The notes: generated by a model not told the origin, from the sequence alone. Positions 44,004-54,088 are shown, counted from the stretch's first letter. The stretch: DNA of 64,000 bases from Anaerostipes hadrus ATCC 29173 = JCM 17467 (GCF_030296915.1 NZ_AP028031.1:1421501-1485500); one strand, 5' to 3'. Numbers and translations are program-made.

Positions 44004-45041
44004 CTATTCTAATATGATTGATTTTTCTTCTTTTTCTTCTATGTACCCAATTATTTTAGCACATGGAATTGTATTTTGTAAATCCTCTAATAAATTTTTT
44101 GCATCATTTTCGCTAACTGCGATCATCAATCCTCCAGATGTCTGTGGATCATATAAAATATCTTCCAATGCTCTATTTATTTTTTTAGTTTTTGAAACAC
44201 CTTCACTTGCATATTTACGATTTCTATAAGCACCTTCCGGGATCATTCCAAGGTCTGCCATAGAAAGAGCTTCTTTGTGATATGGAATCTCTTCTGTCAT
44301 AAAATGAATCGTTACATCACTGCCCTGTGCCATCTCATAACCATGTCCAAGTAATCCAAACCCAGTAACATCCGTACAACTGTGCACTTCATATTTTACC
44401 ATAATATCTCTGGCATATTTATTGAGCTGTCTCATCTGATCATAGATCTTATCCATTACTTTTTGATCGATAAATTCAGCCTTTGCTGATGTTGTTAAAA
44501 TTCCAACTCCTAACGGTTTGGTCAAAATTAAAATATCTCCAGGTCTTGCCCCGCTGTTTGTCAAAAATTTTTGAGGATGTACAAATCCAGAAACAGATAA
44601 ACCATATTTGGGCTCTTGATCGTGAATCGTATGTCCACCTGTGATGATCACTCCTGCTTCATATGCTTTTTTATAACCACCTCGTAAAATTGCCTGAATG
44701 CTTTCTTTTGGCATATCTTTTGTGACACACATGATATTTAAGGCAAGCTTTGGATCTGCTCCCATCGCATAAATATCACTGATCGCATTCACTGCTGCAA
44801 TCTCTCCGAACATTTCCGGATCGTCAACGATCGGCGGGAAGAAATCCAATGTCTGAACAAGTGCTGTATTTTCATCAATTTTATAGACAGACGCATCATC
44901 ACTTTTATCAAAACCAACTAATAACCGTTCATCTGATCTTGTTGGAATTCCGTCTAATAATTTTGCTAAAGTTCCAGCTCCAACTTTTGCCCCACATCCT
45001 GCACACTGGGCGAGTTTTGTTAATTTCACTTCTGTCTCCAT
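44004..45041 (-). CDS. selD: Selenide, water dikinase (selenophosphate synthase)
   Basis: A 345-residue SelD that makes selenophosphate from selenide and ATP. The N-terminal QCAGCGAK holds the catalytic Cys16, with cysteine rather than selenocysteine, and the second conserved Cys is Ala18. DDASVYKIDENTALVQTLDFFPP and GGHTIHDQEP are ATP and metal sites. The ATG at 45041 is chosen because GGGAGG lies upstream. It stands before the Mo-cofactor genes and would supply activated selenium for the SDMH proteins encoded downstream. Confidence 0.94.
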   Translation of the reverse strand: METEVKLTKLAQCAGCGAKVGAGTLAKLLDGIPTRSDERLLVGFDKSDDASVYKIDENTALVQTLDFFPPIVDDPEMFGEIAAVNAISDIYAMGADPKLALNIMCVTKDMPKESIQAILRGGYKKAYEAGVIITGGHTIHDQEPKYGLSVSGFVHPQKFLTNSGARPGDILILTKPLGVGILTTSAKAEFIDQKVMDKIYDQMRQLNKYARDIMVKYEVHSCTDVTGFGLLGHGYEMAQGSDVTIHFMTEEIPYHKEALSMADLGMIPEGAYRNRKYASEGVSKTKKINRALEDILYDPQTSGGLMIAVSENDAKNLLEDLQNTIPCAKIIGYIEEKEEKSIILE

Positions 45042-45076
45042 AGACCTTATCCTCCCGTAAATGTTCATGATCTTTC

Positions 45077-46441
45077 TTAAACATTATCTCTTGTTACATC
45101 TTTTAACCACTTGAAACTGCGATATCTGATCAATGTGATCGGTACTTTGATCAATTCATCACTCATCAATAATACATAAACTGCCGGCACACTCCAATGT
45201 AATACAAATGCAGCCAATGCTCCTAATAAAATCGAACATCCCCACATCGTTGATACATCCATGATCAAGCCAAACTTCGTATCGCCGCCAGATCGGAAGA
45301 TTCCAACGACCATTGTTGTATTAAATGCCTGCGCGATCACAAAATAAGACATCACATAAAACATCATTTTCAGATAGTATCTTGCAGTTGCACTTAAGGA
45401 TAAGAAAGAAATTACAACTGGAGATGCTATTAAGATCAATCCTCCTCCGATCACTCCCATCACCACACTTAAAATGATAAACCGTTTGGCATAGGCTCTT
45501 GCATGATCGAATTTTCTCTCACCGATCGTCTTTCCAAGATAGATCGCTGTGGCGCTGGATAGCCCAAAAGACACAACCGTTGCTAACTGTCTCGCCACCT
45601 GTGCAACAGAATTGGCTGCAACTGCAGAACTTCCCATATGTCCAAGAACTGCTGTATTGGCTGATGTTCCAAGCCCCCACATTACCTCATTTAAAACAAC
45701 TGGGAGGGAATAGACTAAGAAATCTCTCACTAACAGTTTGTCCTGATGAAGGAAATAGTGAACTCTGAATTTTACATCTTTATTATATATTTTTGCATAA
45801 CCACAAACCAGAACAAGTTCCATAATCCTTGCGATCAATGTCGCAATCGCTGCTCCACGGATTCCAAGAGCTGGGAATCCAAATAATCCAAAAATAAAGA
45901 TCGCATTAAAAATCACATTGCATGAAAATGATGCTAGATAAACAACTGTTGCCACGATCACTCGTTCAATGCTTCGCATGACATATAAATATACATTGGT
46001 AATTCCCATGATAATATATGAACATGCAACGATCCTTAAATACTTAACTCCTTCTGTGATCACCTGTGGATCATTTGTAAAAATTCTCATCAACGATGCT
46101 GGAATTGTAAATGCTGCGATAGTAAATATCGCAGTTATGATCACTGCTGATCTAATCCCTAATGCCAAGATCTTTTCAATCGCTGTCTTGTCACCTTTTC
46201 CCCAGTATTGTGCAGTAAGAACGGTTGCCCCCGATGTTAATCCAAACAAAAACAGTACCATAATGTACTGAATCTGGCCAGCAAGAGAGGCCCCTGATAA
46301 TACTTTTTCACTGACTTTTCCAAGCATCACAACATCGGCTGCTGTTACTCCAACGTTGATCAGATTCTGCAATGCCATCGGAACGACCAGTGCAAATACA
46401 TTTTTATAAAAATCTTTCCATTTGATGCTTAAATCATTCAA
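45077..46441 (-). CDS. MATE family efflux transporter
   Basis: A second MATE transporter, 454 residues and about twelve hydrophobic segments. FALVVPMALQNLINVGVTAADVVMLGKVS is the N-terminal MATE region and LGHMGSSAVAANSVAQVARQLA the second-half equivalent. It is not close to the MATE protein at 8901-10241. It ends 36 bases before selD and may be the first gene of the selenium-molybdenum run. Whether it exports a selenium or sulfur compound or is just a neighbour is unknown. Confidence 0.9.
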   Translation of the reverse strand: MNDLSIKWKDFYKNVFALVVPMALQNLINVGVTAADVVMLGKVSEKVLSGASLAGQIQYIMVLFLFGLTSGATVLTAQYWGKGDKTAIEKILALGIRSAVIITAIFTIAAFTIPASLMRIFTNDPQVITEGVKYLRIVACSYIIMGITNVYLYVMRSIERVIVATVVYLASFSCNVIFNAIFIFGLFGFPALGIRGAAIATLIARIMELVLVCGYAKIYNKDVKFRVHYFLHQDKLLVRDFLVYSLPVVLNEVMWGLGTSANTAVLGHMGSSAVAANSVAQVARQLATVVSFGLSSATAIYLGKTIGERKFDHARAYAKRFIILSVVMGVIGGGLILIASPVVISFLSLSATARYYLKMMFYVMSYFVIAQAFNTTMVVGIFRSGGDTKFGLIMDVSTMWGCSILLGALAAFVLHWSVPAVYVLLMSDELIKVPITLIRYRSFKWLKDVTRDNV

Positions 46442-46547
46442 TCTTTTTCTCCTGTTCTTTTCATTTCCTCATAATAGGATATAGAAGCTTTGTCTGCTTG
46501 TCAAGCACATATTGCCTGCCTGTATTTCATTTAGTATCCCCAAAAAT

Positions 46548-46611
46548 GAAAAATAAAAACCACTTAATAAAATCATCTGCAGATTCATCATTGCGATATT
46601 TATTAAATGGT
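46548..46611 (-). terminator. Intrinsic terminator of the 73-residue protein gene
   Basis: ACCACTTAATAAA (46559-46571) pairs with TTTATTAAATGGT (46599-46611), and on the minus strand the stem is followed by a T-rich tract. The loop contains a further ATCTGCAGAT palindrome. Nothing else was seen in 46442-46662 beyond likely MATE promoter sequence. Confidence 0.7.
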
Positions 46612-46662
46612 CTTTACCTTTATAATTAGAATTTAATTTTTTGGCATTTATAGATATGTAGT

Positions 46663-46884
46663 TTATTCTTCGATTTTTAATGCTTCTTCATTGCTGAGCT
46701 CTTTGCCATCTTTTGTTGTTGCAACATAGTAGATATCACCTTCTTCTGGCTGATAATAGATATCTAAATTTACGATCGTGTTCATTTTAACACCAGCTGC
46801 TTTTAAATTTTCTTTAACAAGTTTCTCTGTGTCTTTTACATCTATGTTGCGTTCCTGAAACTGTACTTCGATTTTTGTTTTCAT
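46663..46884 (-). CDS. Small DUF6465-like protein
   Basis: A 73-residue protein resembling the small DUF6465 group of clostridia. The start is MKTKIEVQFQERNIDVKDTE, and the later DIYYQPEEGDIYYVATTKDG is the recognisable part. It has no membrane helix or cysteine motif and no known function. The ATG at 46884 has AAGGAGAG upstream; an earlier in-frame start at 46908 does not. It has its own terminator and looks monocistronic. Confidence 0.7.
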   Translation of the reverse strand: MKTKIEVQFQERNIDVKDTEKLVKENLKAAGVKMNTIVNLDIYYQPEEGDIYYVATTKDGKELSNEEALKIEE

Positions 46885-47045
46885 ACTACTCTCCTTCTTC
46901 TTGATCATCTACTCTTTATGTCAACTCTTGATGTGATTATTATTAGATTCTTGTATGCGTACATTGTATTCTACATACGATTTATAATTCATATTATAGC
47001 CTTTTTTTCCAATTTATTCAACTTGAATCTGATTTAGTACAAAAT

Positions 47046-47582
47046 CTATCTACTTTTCCTTGATCTTTTTTCCATAACTTTTTGGATGATCATATCTGCG
47101 ATCCATCCACATAAGAGCCCAATGATCAAACCTCCTAAAACGTCCGTTGGATAATGAACGTATAAATACATTCTTGAAAATGCGATTAAAACAGATACTA
47201 TCAAAGCTCCTGCTGCCATTCTCTTTCTTCCCGCAAAATACAGCGCACTGACCGATGCAAATGATGCAGCTGTATGTCCCGATGGAAAAGAATAATCCTT
47301 CAATGGTGTGACCAACAGCTGGACCGTCTGATTAATGCTATATGGTCTTATTCTTGCCACGATCGGTTTTAAGATCACATTACAAATGATCAAATCTGCA
47401 ATTAATGCAACTGCCATGTATACTCCTGATTTTCTTGTTTTTGGTATTAGTAATAAAATGACTGTTAAAATGATCCATACGATCCCTGCATCTCCCAGTT
47501 TCGTAATAGCTACCATAAATCTGTCTAATAATGGAGTATGGATCGTTTGAAGTTTGTCTAAAATCTGAAATTCAAATCCCAT
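47046..47582 (-). CDS. PAP2 family membrane phosphatase
   Basis: A 178-residue membrane phosphatase of the PAP2/undecaprenyl-pyrophosphate phosphatase type. The three active-site motifs are present: KPIVARIRP, YSFPSGHTAASF and SRMYLYVHYPTDVLGG. About five membrane helices are visible. It may recycle undecaprenyl pyrophosphate or dephosphorylate a lipid phosphate. It lies 29 bases past the HemC-CobA-HemD gene and could be read through from the siroheme operon. Confidence 0.9.
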   Translation of the reverse strand: MGFEFQILDKLQTIHTPLLDRFMVAITKLGDAGIVWIILTVILLLIPKTRKSGVYMAVALIADLIICNVILKPIVARIRPYSINQTVQLLVTPLKDYSFPSGHTAASFASVSALYFAGRKRMAAGALIVSVLIAFSRMYLYVHYPTDVLGGLIIGLLCGWIADMIIQKVMEKRSRKSR

Positions 47583-47611
47583 AATGATTTTACTCTGCCT
47601 TTCTTTTTCTA

Positions 47612-49954
47612 TTATAACATTGATTCTTTGATTTTATAAAACATTGATACATAGGTTGTATCCTTAGATTCTAAAATATGCCGTACTCCTATTTCTCGAA
47701 GCTGCTTCGTTGTCTTTTCTCCAATACTGATACACGGAATATTCTCTATCCATTGTTGCTTTTCTTCTCCTATCTGATCAAAAAATCTTCGAGCTGATGA
47801 TGCACAGGTAAAAGAAACACTTCGGATATCTTTCATTTCTGGAATTTCACTTAAAATCTTTCTATTATTTTCATACATGACCTTTTCTGTTACCTGACAG
47901 ATCGGTGTAAGAGCTTTTTTTAATTTTTCTCCACCAGATATGCCTTTACAGTACCAGACCACATCCTTTGCATCTACTTCCTGTTTCATAAGTTCGGAAA
48001 GATTGATCTCTCCTGCTTCTTCTGGCATAAGATCTGCTATAATCCCATATTGCATCAAGACATCTTTTGTCTTTTTACCTACAACGACAATTTTTTTATC
48101 GAAGAGATCTCGAATATCCAGATTCGAAGATTTCATCTGTTTCATAAAACCATGAACTCCATATCTGCTTGTAAAAATCAGATAGGTCACTTTCGCTAAT
48201 TCCTCTTTGGAAATCCAGTCATATCTATAAGAAATCTCTCCTGTCTGAAGTTCCTTGACCTTATATCCATGATCTTTTAATATCTGCGCTAACTTTGATG
48301 GCTGATCTCCTATTTTGGTAACTAAATGACAGGTTGTATCTTCTAGTTTTTGAATCTGTTTTTGAAGTTTCACAACCTCTCCTACAACAATGACTGCTGG
48401 TGATGAAAGTTTTTCTTGCTTTACTTTTTCATGAATCGTATTTAATGTTGCTTCACACGTTTGCTGCTTTGTAGATGCTGCACTAGAAACAACTGCAACA
48501 GGTGTATTGGCATCCATTCCATTTTTTAATAGATTCGTTGTGATCTCTTCTAGTTTCGAAAGTCCCATTAAGAACACTAAAGTTTCTTCAGACTTTGCCA
48601 TAGATGCAAAATTAAGATCAGATAACTGATTTCTTCGATCATGTGCTGTCACAACACGGAATCCTTTGGAGATTCCTCGATGAGTTACAGGAATCCCCGC
48701 AAGTTCCGCAGCTGCGATACAGGAGCTGATTCCTGGAACAACTTCACAATAAATTCCATGATCGGCTAAATATAGGGCTTCTTCTCCACCTCTTCCAAAG
48801 ACAAATGGATCCCCACCTTTTAAACGCACTACGATATCATATTGTAATGCTTTTTGTGCTAATAATTCATTGATCTGTTCTTGTTTCATCGTATGATGAT
48901 GATTTTCTTTTCCAACATAGATATGTTCGCATCCTTCTTTTGTTTCATCTAATAATTCTTGTGGGATCAATCTGTCATAAATGACACAATCCGCTTTTTT
49001 TAAGATTTCTTTTCCTTTAACCGTGATAAGTCCTGGATCTCCCGGTCCTGCACCAATTAAATATACGATTCCTGCCAGCTGTTTTTTGATATTTTTTACT
49101 GCCGTTTGTGCTAAGATCTCAGGGCATGTTCCATAAACTTTCGTATATGCCTGTTTGCTTCCATCTTCATTTCCAAACATAGCATATAGTTCGTACCCTT
49201 GATCTGTCTTTTGACATCTGGCACCTGCCGGAGTATGACAACTGCCTCCCATTTGTTCTAAGAAATTTCGTTCTGCACATACTTCGTTCATTGTTTCTTC
49301 ATCACAAAATACATCCAACATCTTTTGCAATTCTTTCTGATCTTCTCTTACTTCCAAAGCCAGAGCACCCTGTGCTGGTGCTGAGATCATGTCTTCTGGC
49401 GCCAGATATTGCGTGATCACATCTTCCATTCCTAGTCTTTTAAGACCTGCTGCCGCAAGAACGATTCCATCTAATTGTTGTTCCTCCATTTTTCGAAGTC
49501 TCGTATCAACATTCCCTCGAATATTTATAATCTGAAGGTCTGGTCTTAACTTTAATAACTGAAATGCTCTTCTTTTGCTTCCTGTTGCTATCACAGCACC
49601 TTCTCGTAATTCAGACAGATGTTTCGCTGTTCGAAGGATCAACACATCTCTTGGATCTTCCCTTTTCCATACTTTTGTAAAAACAAGGCCTTTTGCCGGG
49701 GTTGACGGCATGTCTTTCATGCTGTGAACTCCCATATGGATTTCCCCAGAAATGATCTTTTCTTCAATCTCTTTGACAAACAGACCTTTTCCACCAATTT
49801 TATCTAATGGTTTATTCTGAATCTTATCACCTTTTGTTTTAATGATCTGGATTTCAAAAGTGTGTTCTGGATAAGCTTTCGCTAATTTTTCCTGAACATA
49901 TTTTGTCTGGATCAGTGCAAGGCGTGATCCTCTTGATCCGATGATATATTTCAT
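47612..49954 (-). CDS. HemC-CobA-HemD trifunctional fusion (porphobilinogen to precorrin-2)
   Basis: A 780-residue fusion. Residues 1-292 are porphobilinogen deaminase (IGSRGSRLALIQTK, GVHSMKDMP; dipyrromethane Cys239 in MGGSCHTPAGA). Residues 296-535 are uroporphyrinogen III methyltransferase (GAGPGDPGLITVKG, RLKGGDPFVFGRGGEEA, PVTHRGISKGF). Residues 545-780 are a divergent uroporphyrinogen III synthase (FTSRYGVHGFM, SFTCASSARRF). Together they take porphobilinogen to precorrin-2, favouring siroheme or B12 over heme. It is the last hem gene of the operon, three bases after hemA. Confidence 0.93.
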   Translation of the reverse strand: MKYIIGSRGSRLALIQTKYVQEKLAKAYPEHTFEIQIIKTKGDKIQNKPLDKIGGKGLFVKEIEEKIISGEIHMGVHSMKDMPSTPAKGLVFTKVWKREDPRDVLILRTAKHLSELREGAVIATGSKRRAFQLLKLRPDLQIINIRGNVDTRLRKMEEQQLDGIVLAAAGLKRLGMEDVITQYLAPEDMISAPAQGALALEVREDQKELQKMLDVFCDEETMNEVCAERNFLEQMGGSCHTPAGARCQKTDQGYELYAMFGNEDGSKQAYTKVYGTCPEILAQTAVKNIKKQLAGIVYLIGAGPGDPGLITVKGKEILKKADCVIYDRLIPQELLDETKEGCEHIYVGKENHHHTMKQEQINELLAQKALQYDIVVRLKGGDPFVFGRGGEEALYLADHGIYCEVVPGISSCIAAAELAGIPVTHRGISKGFRVVTAHDRRNQLSDLNFASMAKSEETLVFLMGLSKLEEITTNLLKNGMDANTPVAVVSSAASTKQQTCEATLNTIHEKVKQEKLSSPAVIVVGEVVKLQKQIQKLEDTTCHLVTKIGDQPSKLAQILKDHGYKVKELQTGEISYRYDWISKEELAKVTYLIFTSRYGVHGFMKQMKSSNLDIRDLFDKKIVVVGKKTKDVLMQYGIIADLMPEEAGEINLSELMKQEVDAKDVVWYCKGISGGEKLKKALTPICQVTEKVMYENNRKILSEIPEMKDIRSVSFTCASSARRFFDQIGEEKQQWIENIPCISIGEKTTKQLREIGVRHILESKDTTYVSMFYKIKESML

Positions 49955-49957
49955 AGG

Positions 49958-51202
49958 TCATTTTCCTTTCTTTGTCTCTATCCCAAAAAGCTGTTCTACC
50001 ATCTTCTTATAATCTGCTTGTTCCTGTCTTGTTTCTAAATGTTTTAATTCCTGAATCGGTTCTTTGATCATGCGCTGCAAGGATGCATTTAACACCTTCT
50101 TTAGAAGTTTCTGCTCTCTTGTTCCAAAATCTATTTTTCTTGATAAATATGAATAACTATCTTCCACGATCTCTGTACATTTTTCCTGCAAGGAGCGAAT
50201 TGTTTCTTCCATTGGTGCCTGAAACAGCCACTGCATCGTTTCTTCTTTTGCTTTGCTGATCATCGTATTGCTTTGTCTGCAAAGTTCTTCACGTTCTGAC
50301 TGATTTGCTTTAGAAATCTCTTTGATCGTATCTAAATTGATCAGATTTACCTTTGCGTCATCTGAAAGTTTTGGATCAATATCTCTTGGTGTTGCAAGAT
50401 CTAAAAATGTAACTTGTTTTTCTGGCGTATAATATTCTTGTTTTACAACCACATGTGGTGCTGATGTTGCAGATACTACAATATCACATTGTTTCATGAT
50501 CTCATATCTTTGTTCGTAAGAAATGATCTCAATCTCTTGAAACTCTTTCTGAACATTTCCTGCATGTGCCAGTGTTCTGCTGCATAAATAAATCTTGCCT
50601 GCTTCATATTCCTGCAGATAACGAAGTGCAAGAACTGCAGTATCTCCGCTTCCGATCACCAAGACCATTTTGTCTTTGATATCACATATTTTCTGTAATT
50701 CACAGATTCCGATATATCCAACAGATACTGGTTTCTCACTTATTCTAAACGTTGTTTTTACCTTTTTTGCACAAGTAATAGCATCTCTTACGACTTTATT
50801 TAGTTCTTTCTTGCTAAATCCCATGGTTCTTGAAAAATCCAAGGCATCTTTTACTTGTCCAAGAATCTGATCTTCTCCTAGTACCATAGATTCTAATCCT
50901 GCGGTTACTTGAAACAGATAAGAAACTGCTTTATCTTCTTCGCAATGTCTGATATATTGCTCAATCTCTGCTTTATCGAACATATCACAGTATATATTTT
51001 GTATTTTTTTGATCTGTTGTTCATCATCAAAAAAATAATAAATCTCACTGCGGTTACAGGTCGATAAGATCATCACCTGTTCAACCCCGATTTCCTCTGC
51101 TTTATGAAAAAATTCAAGCTTCTTCTGATCCGTAAATGAAATTTCATCACGAATGGTAAGATCTGCATTTTTATAATCAATTCCTAGAAATCCAAACTGC
51201 AT
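49958..51202 (-). CDS. hemA: Glutamyl-tRNA reductase
   Basis: A 414-residue HemA that reduces Glu-tRNA(Glu) to glutamate-1-semialdehyde with NADPH, the entry step of C5 tetrapyrrole synthesis. The nucleophile Cys is in LSTCNRSEIYYF near residue 50, SVGYIGICELQKICDI lies in the linking region and VLVIGSGDTAVLALRYL is the NADPH site. It ends in a helical dimer domain. It overlaps the 3' end of hemL by 19 bases, which fits the fact that HemA and HemL channel an unstable intermediate. Confidence 0.94.
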   Translation of the reverse strand: MQFGFLGIDYKNADLTIRDEISFTDQKKLEFFHKAEEIGVEQVMILSTCNRSEIYYFFDDEQQIKKIQNIYCDMFDKAEIEQYIRHCEEDKAVSYLFQVTAGLESMVLGEDQILGQVKDALDFSRTMGFSKKELNKVVRDAITCAKKVKTTFRISEKPVSVGYIGICELQKICDIKDKMVLVIGSGDTAVLALRYLQEYEAGKIYLCSRTLAHAGNVQKEFQEIEIISYEQRYEIMKQCDIVVSATSAPHVVVKQEYYTPEKQVTFLDLATPRDIDPKLSDDAKVNLINLDTIKEISKANQSEREELCRQSNTMISKAKEETMQWLFQAPMEETIRSLQEKCTEIVEDSYSYLSRKIDFGTREQKLLKKVLNASLQRMIKEPIQELKHLETRQEQADYKKMVEQLFGIETKKGK

Positions 51203-52467
51203 AGAGCCTCTCCTGCAAGTTTACATGTTTTCTCAATATCTTCTTCTGTATGTGCGTTAGAAATAAACATTGTCTCAAACTGAGATGGTGCAATATAAAT
51301 TCCGCGATCTAGTAAATATCCAAAATAATCTGCATACTGTTCTGTATTGGATGTCACAGCACTTTCAAAATCTCTGACTTTCTGGTCTGTAAAGAATACA
51401 CTCATTAAAGATCCAATCTGATTAACACAAATATGTCCTTTTCCTGCTTCTCTTGCTGCATCAGCAAGTTTTCTTGTTTTTTGCTCTAGTCTTTCGTAAA
51501 TCTGCGGATCATTTTTTAAGATATTTAATGTCTCAATTCCTGCCGTTGTTGCAACTGGGTTTCCTGACAATGTTCCTGCCTGATAAACTGGCCCATCTGG
51601 AGAGATCATCTGCATGATTTCTCTTCTTCCGCCATACGCACCGATCGGCATTCCTCCACCAACAATTTTTCCAAGTGTTGTGATATCCGGCTTGATATTA
51701 TAATACTGCTGTGCTCCTCCTAGAGATAGCCTAAAACCTGTAATAACCTCATCAAAGATCAATAATGATCCGTGATCTTTTGTGATCTCTCTTAAAAATT
51801 CGAGAAATCCTTCTTCTGGAAGTACTAATCCCATATTAGCTGCCACCGGTTCTACGATCACTGCTGCGATCTGATCTTTATTTTCATCAAATAGTTTTTG
51901 TACAGAATCTTTGTCATTGTATTCTGCGACTAATGTATTCTTCGTATCATCTTTTGGAACTCCAGCACTATCTGGAACAGATGTTGTAAGTGCTCCCGAT
52001 CCTGCTTTTACTAACAAACTGTCGGAATGTCCATGATAGCATCCGCGGAATTTAACGATCTTATCTCTCCCTGTAAATCCTCTGGCTGCACGGATCGCAC
52101 TCATAACAGCTTCTGTTCCAGAACTTACCAGACGGCTTACTTCCATAGACGGGATCAATTCACTGATCAATTCTGCAAGGATCACTTCCTTCTCTGTTGG
52201 TGCTCCGAAAGTCAAACCGTTTTCACAAGAGTCCATGACTTTTTTGATGACTTGAGGATGAGCATGTCCTAAGATTCCAGGTCCCCATGAACATACATAA
52301 TCGATATATTCATTTCCATCGGCGTCAATAATACGGTCTCCTTTTGCAGATTCCATGAATCTTGGAGTACGATTTACCGCACGGAATGCACGAACTGGAC
52401 TGTTTACCCCTCCCGGAATATGTACTTTTGCTCGTTCATATAATTCTTTTGATCTTGTATCTTTCAT
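51184..52467 (-). CDS. hemL: Glutamate-1-semialdehyde 2,1-aminomutase
   Basis: A 427-residue PLP enzyme that converts glutamate-1-semialdehyde to 5-aminolevulinate. FIPGGVNSPVRAF-type sequence appears as HIPGGVNSPVRAFRAV; LVSSGTEAVMSAIRAARGFTGRDKIVKF and LIFDEVITGFR follow; and the PLP Lys is in TTLGKIVGGGMPIGAYGG. The size is typical. It starts one base after hemB and overlaps hemA, so hemB-hemL-hemA are tightly coupled. Confidence 0.95.
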   Translation of the reverse strand: MKDTRSKELYERAKVHIPGGVNSPVRAFRAVNRTPRFMESAKGDRIIDADGNEYIDYVCSWGPGILGHAHPQVIKKVMDSCENGLTFGAPTEKEVILAELISELIPSMEVSRLVSSGTEAVMSAIRAARGFTGRDKIVKFRGCYHGHSDSLLVKAGSGALTTSVPDSAGVPKDDTKNTLVAEYNDKDSVQKLFDENKDQIAAVIVEPVAANMGLVLPEEGFLEFLREITKDHGSLLIFDEVITGFRLSLGGAQQYYNIKPDITTLGKIVGGGMPIGAYGGRREIMQMISPDGPVYQAGTLSGNPVATTAGIETLNILKNDPQIYERLEQKTRKLADAAREAGKGHICVNQIGSLMSVFFTDQKVRDFESAVTSNTEQYADYFGYLLDRGIYIAPSQFETMFISNAHTEEDIEKTCKLAGEALCSLDF

Positions 52468-52468
52468 T

Positions 52469-53440
52469 TTATCTTCCCTCTTCTTTCAGCCATTTTGCAA
52501 CATCAAGTGCATGATATGTAATGATCATCTTTGCACCAGCACGTTTTAATCCGACCATATTTTCCATAACGATCTTTTTCTCATCGATCCATCCATTGGC
52601 CGCAGCTGCTTTTACCATAGCATATTCTCCGCTTACATTGTATGCAACGATCGGAATATTGTATTTCATAGATGCTTCTTTCATAATATCCATATAAGCA
52701 AGTGCTGGTTTGGCAATGATCAAGTCTGCTCCTTCTTCGATGTCTTCCCCGATCTCTCTTAGAGCTTCCTGTCCATTTGCCGGATCCATCTGGTATGTTT
52801 TTCTATCTCCAAATCCTGGTGCAGAATGTGCTGCATCACGAAATGGTCCATAGTATCCTGACGCAAACTTGGCACTATAAGACATGATCGGTGTGTATAC
52901 AAATCCTGCTTCATCTAAAGCTTCACGAATAGCTTTCACTCGAAGATCCATCATATCACTTGGCGCAATGATATCTGCCCCTGCTTTTGCATAACTTACA
53001 GATGCTTTTGCAAGAAGCGGAAGTGTTTCATCATTTAAGATCACTCCGTCTTTCACAAGTCCACAGTGTCCATGAGATGTGTATTCACAAAGACATACAT
53101 CCGCAATGATCAAAAGTTCTTCATATTCTTTTTTGATCTGGCGGATCGCCTTTGGCACAATTCCATCTTCAGCGTATGCACCACTTCCGACTTCATCTTT
53201 ATGATCTGGGATTCCAAAGATTAAAATTGCTTTGATCCCCGCTTCTTTGATCCTGTTAATTTCCTCTGATAAACGATCCAGCGAATACTGATAAATCCCT
53301 GGCATAGATTCTACAGGATGTTTAATATTTTCTCCTTCTGTAACAAAGATTGGATAGATCAATTCGTCAATTCTCACATGATTTTCTCTTACCATATCTC
53401 TCATATAGTTGCTTGTTCTTAATCTTCTTGTACGTTCCAT
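52469..53440 (-). CDS. hemB: Porphobilinogen synthase (5-aminolevulinate dehydratase)
   Basis: A 323-residue HemB that joins two 5-aminolevulinate molecules. The two active lysines are in MSYSAKFASGYYGPFRDA and LIIAKPALAYMD, and a zinc-type Cys cluster is seen in DVCLCEYTSHGHCG. The zinc ligands predict a zinc-dependent enzyme. It sits 18 bases after the sirC-like gene and one base before hemL. Confidence 0.95.
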   Translation of the reverse strand: MERTRRLRTSNYMRDMVRENHVRIDELIYPIFVTEGENIKHPVESMPGIYQYSLDRLSEEINRIKEAGIKAILIFGIPDHKDEVGSGAYAEDGIVPKAIRQIKKEYEELLIIADVCLCEYTSHGHCGLVKDGVILNDETLPLLAKASVSYAKAGADIIAPSDMMDLRVKAIREALDEAGFVYTPIMSYSAKFASGYYGPFRDAAHSAPGFGDRKTYQMDPANGQEALREIGEDIEEGADLIIAKPALAYMDIMKEASMKYNIPIVAYNVSGEYAMVKAAAANGWIDEKKIVMENMVGLKRAGAKMIITYHALDVAKWLKEEGR

Positions 53441-53458
53441 TTTTACTGTTCCTCGATT

Positions 53459-54076
53459 TCACTCTGATATATATTTTTGAATGATTTCATTGATTCGTTG
53501 TTCTTCCAATGAATCAATATCCTCTAATCCGATTTGTAATAATTCTTTATAAAATGCCTTTCGTTCCTGTTCTGTGGCAATGCATGATTTTGCAAGCTTT
53601 CTCAGACTTCCCAAGATCTGTGCGAGTTGTCCTAATTCTTTATTCAAATCTGGTTTGATCTTTTCTTTTAAATACTGTGTGATCAACGGACTCTGCCCGC
53701 CACTTGAAAATGCAGCGACAACTTCTCCTTCTTTTACATAGGATGGAAAAATAAAGCTGCAATCTTCTTTCTGATCGACCGCATTGACAGGAATCTTCTT
53801 TCGTCTGCAGATCTGGCTGATCTCATGATTTGTTTTTTGATCATCGGTTGCTGCGATCACAAAATCTGCCTCATTAAAATCTTTCTCCATAAACGTTCGA
53901 AAGATTCGGCAAATCTGATCGATCTGCCGAATCTGTGTTATCATCTCTGGTGCGATCACGGTAATATCTGCTTCAAAATCTTTTAAAACTTCAATCTTAC
54001 GAAGTGCGATCTTACCACCGCCGATCACTAGACATTTTTTCTTCTTTAGTTGTACAAACATTGGAAAATATGCCAT
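53459..54076 (-). CDS. Precorrin-2 dehydrogenase/ferrochelatase-like (SirC/Met8/CysG N-terminal)
   Basis: A 205-residue protein matching the N-terminal half of CysG. The NAD site is KKKCLVIGGGKIALRKIEVL, followed by DFVIAATDDQKTNHEISQIC and the conserved AFSSGGQSPLITQYLKEKI. It oxidises precorrin-2 to sirohydrochlorin and may also insert iron. Placed between the reductase and hemB, it completes the siroheme branch downstream of the HemC-CobA-HemD fusion. No separate SirB chelatase is present, so this protein may carry the chelatase role. Confidence 0.9.
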   Translation of the reverse strand: MAYFPMFVQLKKKKCLVIGGGKIALRKIEVLKDFEADITVIAPEMITQIRQIDQICRIFRTFMEKDFNEADFVIAATDDQKTNHEISQICRRKKIPVNAVDQKEDCSFIFPSYVKEGEVVAAFSSGGQSPLITQYLKEKIKPDLNKELGQLAQILGSLRKLAKSCIATEQERKAFYKELLQIGLEDIDSLEEQRINEIIQKYISE

Positions 54077-54088
54077 TATCTCTGTGTC

